Shown one piece after another: positions 1 through 7,430 of a DNA stretch of 64,000 nucleotides; the stretch's first letter is position 1; every line of letters begins with the position of its first letter. The translations under genes were made by a program, and so were the position numbers. Origin of the DNA: Pseudomonas monsensis (GTDB lineage: Bacteria; Pseudomonadota; Gammaproteobacteria; Pseudomonadales; Pseudomonadaceae). The notes beneath the pieces were generated by a model that had not been told where the DNA came from, made no database searches, and saw nothing but the letters and a program-made list of their open reading frames with translations. The DNA lies in assembly GCF_014268495.2 (NCBI RefSeq), contig NZ_CP077087.1, forward strand, positions 1,181,501-1,245,500, in the 5' to 3' direction.

Positions 1-918
1 ATCGAACAAGTGGTGCAGCGGCTGTTGAGTGATTTTGTCGATGACCCGGCGATTTTCTCCGAGCTGCTCGCCGACTTCCTCGCCTTCACCAGCGATGAAC
101 GCCGGCGCAGCGAATTGCTTGAACAGCGTTTGCGCGATGCCGAAGAGGGCCGGGCGAAGACCGAGCTCGCCAGGCGGCGAGTCGAGCAGGCGTTGAACCA
201 GGCACTGTTGGGCAAGGTGCTGCCGCCCACCGTGGTCATGTTTGCGCAGAACGCCTGGAGCAAAGTGTTGATGCTGACCTGCCTCAAGCATGGCGATCGC
301 TCCGCCGAATGGCAGGCCGATGTGCAAACCCTGGAGCAACTGATCTGGAGTGTGCAGCGTCATGACGATGCGGCAGCCGGCCTGCGCTTGCTGGCGCTGG
401 TCCCGGGTCTGCTCAAGTCATTGCGTGACGGTTTGACCAGTTCGGCATTCGACCCGTTTGCCACCAGCGAATTTTTCAGCGAGCTCGAGGCACTGCATGT
501 GCGGGTGCTCGAACCGTCCAGCGAGTCCGCTCAGGCTGAAGGGCCGGAGCTGATCGAAGTCTCGCAGCAGATCGTCCTGCCCGGCGCGGAGGAGGGCACG
601 ATGGCGCTTAGCCCGCTACGTCTGGGCCACGACGACGCCAGTGTGCGCCAGGTCGATCAGCTGCGGCCGGGCAGTTGGGTCGTGTTTCAGGAAGATGAAG
701 AGCACACCCTGCGCTGCAAGCTCGCCGCAATCATCGAAGCCACCGGCAAGTATGTGTTTGTCGACCGCACCGGTATGAAAGTCCTCGAACACAGCCGCAC
801 CGGGCTGGCCCTTGAGTTCCGCCGGGGGGCGGCACGGGCACTGGACGACACCTTGCTGTTTGACCGGGCGCTCGAGTCGGTGCTGGGCAATCTGCGGCGC
901 CTCAATCGCGCCAAGTGA
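1..918 (+). CDS. DUF1631 family protein, 3' part
   Basis: The reading frame is open from the first base, so the gene starts upstream of the window and only about the last 305 codons are present. The visible part is largely helical and charged. It includes a segment around residues 60-150 rich in Trp and Leu that resembles the C-terminal region of DUF1631 proteins, long cytoplasmic proteins of unknown function in Pseudomonas. It ends in a basic tail just before the stop. The family call is by sequence character and from its position next to ampD, where I recall DUF1631 genes in pseudomonads. No function can be assigned. The gene is followed 63 bases later by ampD on the same strand. Confidence 0.65.
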   Translation: MEQVVQRLLSDFVDDPAIFSELLADFLAFTSDERRRSELLEQRLRDAEEGRAKTELARRRVEQALNQALLGKVLPPTVVMFAQNAWSKVLMLTCLKHGDRSAEWQADVQTLEQLIWSVQRHDDAAAGLRLLALVPGLLKSLRDGLTSSAFDPFATSEFFSELEALHVRVLEPSSESAQAEGPELIEVSQQIVLPGAEEGTMALSPLRLGHDDASVRQVDQLRPGSWVVFQEDEEHTLRCKLAAIIEATGKYVFVDRTGMKVLEHSRTGLALEFRRGAARALDDTLLFDRALESVLGNLRRLNRAK

Positions 919-981
919 TCGCGCGTCGGGTGCCGATCACGGCATACTGGGCGCAACACAGTCGGCGTTGAAGGAATCGGT

Positions 982-1542
982 ATGCAGTTGGATCCCGCTA
1001 GCGGGTGGTGTCACGGGGTGCAGGTCTGCCCATCGCCCAACTTCAATGAACGCCCCGCGGGCGAAATTTCCCTGCTGGTGATCCACAACATCAGCCTGCC
1101 ACCGGCGCAATTCGCCACCGGCAAGGTGCAGGAATTTTTCCAGAATCGTCTGGATGTCACCGAACATCCCTATTTTGCAGGCATCGCCGACCTGCGCGTC
1201 TCTGCGCATTTTCTGATCGAACGTGACGGCACGGTGACCCAGTTTGTCTCCTGTCTTGAACGGGCGTGGCATGCGGGTGTGTCGATGTTCGAAGGCCGCG
1301 AAACCTGTAATGATTTTTCCGTGGGCATCGAACTCGAAGGCACCGATGATCTGCCCTTTACCGAGGCGCAGTATCAGGCGTTGATCACGCTGACGCGTCA
1401 GCTGCAAACAGCATTTCCGGCGATCACCGGCGCTCGCATCTGCGGGCACAGCGACATTGCACCCGGGCGCAAGACCGATCCTGGCCCGGCATTCGACTGG
1501 GCGCGTTACCGCGCGGCCCTGGCACAAGAGGAAGGACAATGA
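982..1542 (+). CDS. ampD: AmpD, 1,6-anhydro-N-acetylmuramyl-L-alanine amidase
   Basis: Cytoplasmic zinc amidase of peptidoglycan recycling. It cleaves the peptide from anhydro-muropeptides, lowering the inducer of AmpR/AmpC beta-lactamase. The 186-residue product has the usual family length. Zinc ligands are visible as His35 (in LLVIHN), His156 and Asp166 in the C-terminal block CGHSDIAPGRKTDPGP. The N-terminal GWCHGVQVCPSPNFNERP is the classic AmpD opening. The start at 982 is preceded by GAAGGAA. The stop overlaps the start of ampE by four bases (ATGA), the usual ampDE arrangement, so the two are translationally coupled. Confidence 0.96.
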   Translation: MQLDPASGWCHGVQVCPSPNFNERPAGEISLLVIHNISLPPAQFATGKVQEFFQNRLDVTEHPYFAGIADLRVSAHFLIERDGTVTQFVSCLERAWHAGVSMFEGRETCNDFSVGIELEGTDDLPFTEAQYQALITLTRQLQTAFPAITGARICGHSDIAPGRKTDPGPAFDWARYRAALAQEEGQ

Positions 1543-2378
1543 GTTTTCTGGTGTTACTGCTGGCGGTCTGGATCGAGAAATTCTCGGCCCTGCGTCATCG
1601 GATTCAACGCGATGGCGGATGGATCCGCGAGCTGAACAAACTCGAAACCGGCGCTCGGCTGGCCGACAAACCGTGGCTGATACTGACCATTCTGGTGCTG
1701 TTGCCGGTGGCGCTGCTGGGTCTGCTGCTGTGGGTGCTGGAGCCTGTGGCGTATGGCTTGCTGGCATTGCCGGTGCATCTGCTGGTGGTCATCTATGCCC
1801 TCGGACGCGGTGATCTGTTGGGCGGCCTCGGACCGTTTCGCGACGCCTGGCGCCGTGAGGATCTGCAAGCGGCGGCCCACGTCGCCAAACGTGACCTGAA
1901 TATCTGCGCCGACAGTGGCGAGCAATTGCTCGAAAGCGTGCAACGGCACTTGCTGTGGCAGGCCTATCAGAGCTTCTTCGCGGTGATCTTCTGGTATTTC
2001 CTGCTCGGCCCGGTGGCGGCGCTGGCCTATCGCTTGTTGGCGCTGGCCGAAGCGCATGGTCAGAACCCGGCATTGGTCGAGCGCGCCGGGCAATTGCGCC
2101 ATGCCTTCGACTGGGTGCCGGTGCGTCTGCTGGCCGCGAGTCTGGCGCTGGTCGGCAACTTTGTCGCCGTCAGCCGGGTGATGCTGCACGAACTGCTGAA
2201 CTGGAACATCAGCGCTGCGCAACTGATCGACAAGGTCGGTCTGGCGGCTGGAGAAGTTCCGCCACCGGTGGTCGGACCGGAAGGCATCAACACCCTCGAT
2301 TGCCTGTGGGAACTGCTGCTGCGGGCGGCGGTGTTGTGGTATGCCGGGTTTGCCTTGTGGACCGTGCTGGTTCACTGA
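1539..2378 (+). CDS. ampE: AmpE, inner-membrane regulatory signalling modulator
   Basis: Inner-membrane protein of 279 residues encoded directly after ampD with a four-base overlap. It starts MSFLVLLLAVWIEKFS, typical of AmpE. Membrane segments lie around residues 45-90 (a double hydrophobic stretch), 140-160, 190-210 and at the extreme C-terminus. AmpE is linked to beta-lactamase signalling and resembles CobD/CbiB-type membrane proteins, but its biochemical role is still unclear. The ribosome-binding site GAAGGA lies inside the end of ampD. Confidence 0.93.
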   Translation: MSFLVLLLAVWIEKFSALRHRIQRDGGWIRELNKLETGARLADKPWLILTILVLLPVALLGLLLWVLEPVAYGLLALPVHLLVVIYALGRGDLLGGLGPFRDAWRREDLQAAAHVAKRDLNICADSGEQLLESVQRHLLWQAYQSFFAVIFWYFLLGPVAALAYRLLALAEAHGQNPALVERAGQLRHAFDWVPVRLLAASLALVGNFVAVSRVMLHELLNWNISAAQLIDKVGLAAGEVPPPVVGPEGINTLDCLWELLLRAAVLWYAGFALWTVLVH

Positions 2379-2398
2379 TCCTTCGGTGAAAGCACGTG

Positions 2399-2528
2399 TG
2401 GCGCGGGGATTTATCCCCGTTCAGCTGCGCAGCGGCCGCAAATCAAGCACACGCGGTGTGTCAGAAAGTCTGCGGTGTTTGGTTTTAAGACTGCTGCGCA
2501 GCCGAGCGGGGATAAATCCCCTCGCCAC
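2399..2528. repeat. REPIN-like inverted repeat pair
   Basis: Two imperfect arms face each other. The left arm begins TGGCGCGGGGATTTATCCCC (2399) and continues to GCTGCGCAG. The right arm is its reverse complement, ending GGGGATAAATCCCCTCGCCA (to 2527). Each arm is itself palindromic (GGGGATTTATCCCC). This is the usual layout of Pseudomonas REP doublets and fills most of the 298-base gap between ampE and the chemoreceptor gene. The rest of the gap probably holds the chemoreceptor promoter, but I see no clear box. Confidence 0.8.
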
Positions 2529-2676
2529 CGGTCGGTGGTCTGCCGCTGTAGCCGTTAACCTTAAGTTACAAAACCTCCCTTCGATTTGAGCTATACAGAG
2601 ATGGCGCTCGATAGTGGCTATCTGCTGTCGCCCCGCGCCTGCCAATAAAAACAAGAAAAGCCAAGGGAGACTTCCA

Positions 2677-4707
2677 GTGAAGAGCTTGCTCTATCCCGCT
2701 GTCTCGCTGATGAACCGTCTGAGCTTCGGCATGAAGTTCAGTCTGATCAGCGTGCTGTTCCTGGTGCCGATGCTGGTGACCAATTTCTATCTGGTGCGCG
2801 ATTCCTATCGTGAGTTCCAGGGTACCCGCGTCGAGCTGCAAAGCCTCGACCTGCTGGGTAGCAGCCTGACCCTGCGCCGGGATCTGGAGACCCTCAACAA
2901 TCTGGTGCAGATCAACGTCACCCTTGGCCAGTCCGGCAAGGCCGGTAACGTCGAAGCGCAGATCACCACGCTGGAACAAGCGGTGCTGGCGCGCCTGCAA
3001 GGGCTGACGGCAATGACCGACGATCCCGAGCAGATCAAGGTGTTCGACGGCAAACGCGATGAAATGATTGCCGCGTTCAAGGCTCAGCAAGCGGAAAACT
3101 CACTGCAAAGCAAAAGTGCGCTGATCGGCAAACTGCTGGCGAGTGCGCAGATTTTCAGTCAGATCATCACCAGTCAGGCTGGTCTGAGCCGCGATAACCA
3201 AAGCGATATCCGCCAGCTCAGCGAACTGGTCACCCTGATTACGCCGACAGTGACGCAAACCCTTGGCGAAGGCCGGGCCATGGGCTCGTATTCGTTGGGT
3301 CAGGGCTTTCTCAACAGTTCTTCGAGCACCCGATTTGATGAATTGCTGGTGCAGATCGAGAAGCTCCAGGCCGAGTACGGCCTGAAGTTGCAGGACGCCC
3401 TCGGCTCCAGCAAAGCCGCCAGCGCCGCGCTCAGTGCGCAGGCCGATACCAGCAAGGCGACGTTGAAGCTGGCCAGCGAACTGTTCGAAGAACAGGTGGT
3501 GATGGCTGACACCCTCGATGCACCCTGGCAGGCCTTTTATGATCAGGTCACGGCGTTGATGGACAACACCTACCAGCTCAACGAAGCCACATTGAACTAC
3601 CTCGACACCCAATTGCAGCAGCGTCTGACGCAGAACCGCACGCACATGGTCTTGCAGGCTGTCGCGCTATCGCTGGTGTTTGTGCTGATTTTCTACCTTT
3701 ACGGCGGCTTCTACGCCTCGACCCGCACCACGCTCAAACGTCTCGGCGCGATGATGGACAAGGTCGCAGCGGGCGACATGACGGTCAATTTCAAAGCCAA
3801 CAGCCGCGATGAACTGGGTGAGCTGGGCGAAGTGTTCAATGGCACGGTGAGGAAGATTCACGACCTGATCGAGCGCGTCGGCCAGACCGTTGCTGAGGTC
3901 GAGCGCCAGGCCGGGCAGGTTGAAAACGTCTCGGCGCAAAGCAATCTGGCAGTGGCCGGGCAGCGCACGCAGATCGAGCAGGTGGCGACGGCGATGAACC
4001 AGATGTCGGCCACGTCCATGGAAGTGGCGCGCAGTGCCGCTGCGGCGGTGAGCAGTGCGCACAGCGTCAACGACGAGACCCTCAGCGGTCGCGGCCTGGT
4101 CGAGTCACAGCAGGGCAGCATTGCCGCGCTGGCCAGCGAGATTGATCAGTCGGTGCTGGTGATCAACCAGCTGGCCAGCGACAGCCAGTCGATCAGTCGC
4201 GTGCTGGAGGTGATCAAGAGCATCGCCGAACAGACCAATCTGCTGGCGCTTAACGCCGCGATCGAAGCGGCGCGCGCAGGCGAGCAGGGCCGTGGTTTTG
4301 CCGTGGTCGCCGATGAAGTGCGCACCCTGGCCAAACGCACCCAGCAATCGACCGAAGAAATCGAACAGATGATCGCCAAGCTGCACGGCGGTGTCGGGGC
4401 GGCGGTCAAGGCCATGGGGGTCAGCCATCAAATGGCCAACGGCACCGTGGGGCAGTCGGAAAAGGTCCAGCAGGCGCTGGAAAACATCCTCGGTGCGGTG
4501 GGCATGATCGTCGATCAGAACCAGCAGATTGCCGCCGCGGTAGAGCAACAGACGGCGGTGGCCCATGACATCGACCAGAACATCGTCGAGATCAACCGTG
4601 CCGGCGAGCGCACGGCGCAAGGCGCCCACCAGACCGAAGACGCCAGCCGTGCGCTCTCGGCCCAGGTGGTGGAGCTGAAACAGCTGATCAGCGCCTTTCG
4701 TGTGTAG
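2677..4707 (+). CDS. Methyl-accepting chemotaxis protein
   Basis: Transmembrane chemoreceptor of 676 residues. A first membrane segment lies near residues 20-42, followed by a roughly 290-residue helical periplasmic sensor region and a second membrane segment around 330-350. A HAMP domain follows, then the methyl-accepting cytoplasmic domain with the conserved hairpin tip EQTNLLALNAAIEAARAGEQ. The GTG start at 2677 is preferred because AAGGGAGA ends seven bases upstream and the protein then begins (V/M)KSLLYPAVSLMNRLSFGMKF. The in-frame ATG at 2614 has no good ribosome-binding site. The ligand is unknown. Position after ampDE matches an MCP gene in P. aeruginosa. A REPIN follows 16 bases after the stop. 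Confidence 0.93.
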   Translation: MKSLLYPAVSLMNRLSFGMKFSLISVLFLVPMLVTNFYLVRDSYREFQGTRVELQSLDLLGSSLTLRRDLETLNNLVQINVTLGQSGKAGNVEAQITTLEQAVLARLQGLTAMTDDPEQIKVFDGKRDEMIAAFKAQQAENSLQSKSALIGKLLASAQIFSQIITSQAGLSRDNQSDIRQLSELVTLITPTVTQTLGEGRAMGSYSLGQGFLNSSSSTRFDELLVQIEKLQAEYGLKLQDALGSSKAASAALSAQADTSKATLKLASELFEEQVVMADTLDAPWQAFYDQVTALMDNTYQLNEATLNYLDTQLQQRLTQNRTHMVLQAVALSLVFVLIFYLYGGFYASTRTTLKRLGAMMDKVAAGDMTVNFKANSRDELGELGEVFNGTVRKIHDLIERVGQTVAEVERQAGQVENVSAQSNLAVAGQRTQIEQVATAMNQMSATSMEVARSAAAAVSSAHSVNDETLSGRGLVESQQGSIAALASEIDQSVLVINQLASDSQSISRVLEVIKSIAEQTNLLALNAAIEAARAGEQGRGFAVVADEVRTLAKRTQQSTEEIEQMIAKLHGGVGAAVKAMGVSHQMANGTVGQSEKVQQALENILGAVGMIVDQNQQIAAAVEQQTAVAHDIDQNIVEINRAGERTAQGAHQTEDASRALSAQVVELKQLISAFRV

Positions 4708-4723
4708 GTAGAACGCTAATCCC

Positions 4724-4816
4724 GTGTAGGAGTGAGCCTGCTCGCGATGGCGGTGTGCCAAAGAATCAATACTTTGCTGACACACCGCCATCGCGAGCAG
4801 GCTCACTCCTACACAG
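4724..4816. repeat. REPIN (GAGCCTGCTCGCGATGGCG type)
   Basis: A near-perfect inverted pair. TGTAGGAGTGAGCCTGCTCG and following bases on the left are matched by the reverse complement ending GCAGGCTCACTCCTACACAG on the right, with about 30 bases between. The outer bases also pair, so the RNA forms one long hairpin that could stop or stabilise the chemoreceptor transcript. Confidence 0.9.
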
Positions 4817-4959
4817 GGGGCAGCGTCTTGTCTGAATTTTTTGTAGTCCTTTTTTACTGATGGTCGTAAGCCAATTCCTGTTTGCCTCCAGTTGCTGGCT
4901 TTTTGTCATTCATCAGCCACTATCCTTGCTCAGTTGATCGCCAACCGGAGGCCCCGCTC

Positions 4960-5349
4960 ATGTCCGTCGCAACCTTGGGAATCCAAGGCCGTTGTGCCCA
5001 TTGCCATACCACGCTTGTGCTCAAGCCCTGGCAACTCAACGCGATCGCAATCAATGAAGCCTTCACCTGCGAGCATTGCCAGAAAACCCTCGAGCTGCGC
5101 TGCCCGCAACAGATGAAGCGCTTCAAGTCCCTCGATTCGCTGGCGCTGTTGCGCTTCAGCGCCTCGCTCACGGTGTGCACCGCGTTGCTGGTGGCGTTGG
5201 TGATGGAGTGGATTGGCCTGCTCAGTGTCAGCGAGCAACTGAATGCTTCGTTGATTACGATTTTTGTGTACTTCGTGTTCGTGCGTCATGCGCGTCAGCG
5301 ACAGGATCTGACGCTGATTCTCGACGCGGCCAAGGCCCACGCCGACTGA
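4960..5349 (+). CDS. Small zinc-ribbon membrane protein, unknown function
   Basis: Protein of 129 residues that I do not recognise as a named family. The N-terminal half holds two CxxC pairs (CAHC near residue 12 and CEHC near 36) and a further Cys, a likely zinc ribbon. The C-terminal half has two hydrophobic helices around residues 65-85 and 90-110, ending in a basic and polar tail. The ATG at 4960 is chosen because ACCGGAGG lies just upstream. A longer frame starting at 4882 has no ribosome-binding site. The layout suggests an inner-membrane protein with a cytoplasmic metal-binding head. It converges with tatD, the stops being adjacent. Confidence 0.75.
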   Translation: MSVATLGIQGRCAHCHTTLVLKPWQLNAIAINEAFTCEHCQKTLELRCPQQMKRFKSLDSLALLRFSASLTVCTALLVALVMEWIGLLSVSEQLNASLITIFVYFVFVRHARQRQDLTLILDAAKAHAD

Positions 5350-6126
5350 TTACCAGCCGAACACTTCGCAGCTGTTGGCGGTGCTGACGCTGGCCAGTTG
5401 TTGCGGGCTGATGTTCATCAGTTCGGCGAGCGCCGCGCAGATCGCCGGCAGATGCGCCGGGCTGTTGCGCTGGCCGGGGAACATGACGGGCGCCATGTCC
5501 GGTGAATCGGTTTCCAGCACGATCGACTCCAGCGGCAGCTCGGCCAGCACTCGATGCATGCGCAGCGCTTGCGGCCAGGTGGGGGCGCCGCCCAGGCCCA
5601 GTTTGAAACCGAGTTTGATGTATTCGCGCGCCTCTTCACGGCTGCCGGCGAAGGCGTGGATGATCCCGGCGCGTTTGAGCTTGAAGCGTTTGAGTGTGGC
5701 AATCGTCGCGGCATGACTGCGGCGCACATGGATCAGCGCCGGCAACGCGAAATCCACCGCCAGTTGCAACTGCGCCTCGAACAACGCCTGTTGCCGCTCG
5801 CGGTCGAGGGTTTCGATGAAGTAATCCAGACCGATCTCGCCCACTGCGCACAACTGGCGGTGGCCGCGCCACCGCGCCAGCCAGTCGCCCAGCGTCTGCA
5901 AATCCTCGGGGCGATGCTGATCGAGGTACACCGGGTGCAGACCGAACGCCGCGTATAAATCAGGATCGCTCTGCACCAGATCCCACACCCGTTGCCAATT
6001 ACCCTCATAGACCCCCAGCACCACCATGCGCCGCACGCCGAGGGCGCGGCTTTGCGCCAACAACGCCGGGCGATCGGCGTCGAAGTCGGGGAAGTCGAGG
6101 TGGGTGTGGCTGTCGATCAGCTCCAC
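5350..6126 (-). CDS. TatD-family metal-dependent hydrolase/DNase
   Basis: TIM-barrel metallohydrolase of 258 residues, the normal TatD length. The N-terminal metal motif His7-x-His9 is in IDSHTHLDFPD. Other family blocks include AVGEIGLDYF, PALIHVRRSHAAT and the late Asp in LETDSPDMAP. TatD-family proteins have 3'-5' exonuclease or other phosphoesterase activity. Several paralogs exist per genome, so the exact member is not assigned. It lies three bases downstream of the cra stop on the same strand and is probably cotranscribed with it. Confidence 0.92.
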   Translation of the reverse strand: MELIDSHTHLDFPDFDADRPALLAQSRALGVRRMVVLGVYEGNWQRVWDLVQSDPDLYAAFGLHPVYLDQHRPEDLQTLGDWLARWRGHRQLCAVGEIGLDYFIETLDRERQQALFEAQLQLAVDFALPALIHVRRSHAATIATLKRFKLKRAGIIHAFAGSREEAREYIKLGFKLGLGGAPTWPQALRMHRVLAELPLESIVLETDSPDMAPVMFPGQRNSPAHLPAICAALAELMNISPQQLASVSTANSCEVFGW

Positions 6127-6129
6127 GGC

Positions 6130-7125
6130 TCAGTCCCGCAAAATGCGCTGCTTGAAGGTACGGGGAATGGCCTGCACACCGGGCTCGTATTCGGCTTGCT
6201 CGACGGCGGCCAGTGCCAGTTCCAGCGCCTTGTCGGCGATCAACTGGTGCTGCTGGGCCATGGCGTTGACCGGCAGTGGCAGGAAGTCCAGCAACTGCGT
6301 ATCGCCGAAGGTGCCGAGGCGCAGCGGACGTGATTTCAGCGGGAAGTCATGCAGCGCGTCGAACACACCTTGCAACAGCACGTAGGAAGTGGTCACCAGC
6401 GCATCCGGCAAATGCCCCAGACGTTGCAGGAGTTCTTCCATCAGTTGTTTGCCGCATTCGCGGCTGAAGGATTCGGCATGCTCGACCAGCACTTCACCTT
6501 TGAAATCGACCAGGGCCTGTTTGAACCCGGCGGCACGTTCCTGGCTGATGCTCAGCTCGGGGCGGGCGCCGAGCAGGACGATCTGCTTCGGTTGCGGATC
6601 GAGCAGGCTCTGGGTCAGGTGCAGGCTGGCTTCGCGGTCGTCGCTGATCACCGAGCAGAAATGCTCCGGTTCCATGACCCGGTCGATGGCGATGATCGGC
6701 AGGCCCTTGGCCTGCAACTGGCGGTAGCTGTCGTCACCGGCCGGCAGACAACTGGCGACGATCAACGCATCGCAACGGCGGGCACGGAACAGTTGCAACA
6801 ACTGGCGCTCGCTGTCCGGCGCATCGTCGGAGCTGGCGATCAACAACTGATAGCCGCGGGCCCGCGCACCTTGTTCCAGCAGTTTGGCAATCCGCGCGTA
6901 ACTGGGGTTTTCCAGATCCGGCAGAATAAACCCCAACGTGCGCGTATGCCGGCTGCGCAGCCCGGCCGCTTGTGGGTTTGGTGTAAAGCCATGCAGGTCG
7001 ACCACCGCCCGCACCCGCTCGACGGTCGCGTGACTGATGCGTTGCTGTTCGGCCTTGCCGTTGATGACGTAGCTGGCGGTGGTCACGGACACTCCGGCCA
7101 ACCGCGCGATATCACTGAGTTTCAA
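6130..7125 (-). CDS. cra: Cra/FruR, fructose-responsive LacI-family repressor
   Basis: Transcription factor of 331 residues. The LacI-type helix-turn-helix is at residues 1-25 (MKLSDIARLAGVSVTTASYV), followed by a hinge and a periplasmic-binding-like effector domain (FILPDLENPSYARIAKLLEQ, then the VISDD and LGARPELSIS blocks). In P. putida Cra senses fructose 1-phosphate and represses the fructose PTS operon. It is divergent from fruB here, with a Cra operator between them, so local control of fruBKA and possible autoregulation are expected. The start ATG at 7125 is the only good one and gives the canonical LacI N-terminus. Confidence 0.95.
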   Translation of the reverse strand: MKLSDIARLAGVSVTTASYVINGKAEQQRISHATVERVRAVVDLHGFTPNPQAAGLRSRHTRTLGFILPDLENPSYARIAKLLEQGARARGYQLLIASSDDAPDSERQLLQLFRARRCDALIVASCLPAGDDSYRQLQAKGLPIIAIDRVMEPEHFCSVISDDREASLHLTQSLLDPQPKQIVLLGARPELSISQERAAGFKQALVDFKGEVLVEHAESFSRECGKQLMEELLQRLGHLPDALVTTSYVLLQGVFDALHDFPLKSRPLRLGTFGDTQLLDFLPLPVNAMAQQHQLIADKALELALAAVEQAEYEPGVQAIPRTFKQRILRD

Positions 7126-7270
7126 CCCGGGATTTCCTTGTTTTTTCGAGCGTGCGCCGAGATTTTCGCCAATCCTACCCGATTAGGGCAGGCGACTATT
7201 GTCGCAGCGCATCCGACAAGTTGGACTTCAAGGATGAGACATTATCGAGTAACGTGCCGATCAATCTAGA

Positions 7271-7282
7271 TTAAACGTTTCA
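7271..7282. promoter_or_regulatory. Cra/FruR operator upstream of fruBKA
   Basis: TTAAACGTTTCA lies between the divergent cra and fruB genes. As I recall, this is the Cra site reported for the P. putida fruBKA promoter, and it fits the enterobacterial TGAAACGTTTCA-type consensus. The 305-base intergenic region otherwise shows no gene. The site is about 150 bases before the fruB start and 146 before the cra start, so it could act on both. Confidence 0.85.
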
Positions 7283-7430
7283 GCAGGCGTATTTTCTACG
7301 TTTTAGACGCCTTTGGCCGGTTCTGCCGTGAAACCGCCAAAACTGCCCCTGAAAGGGAAGCTGACAAGCGCCTAAGCTGCAACCATTCAAAACAATACCT
7401 GGCGTCATCAGGCGCCAAAAAGGAGATCGC

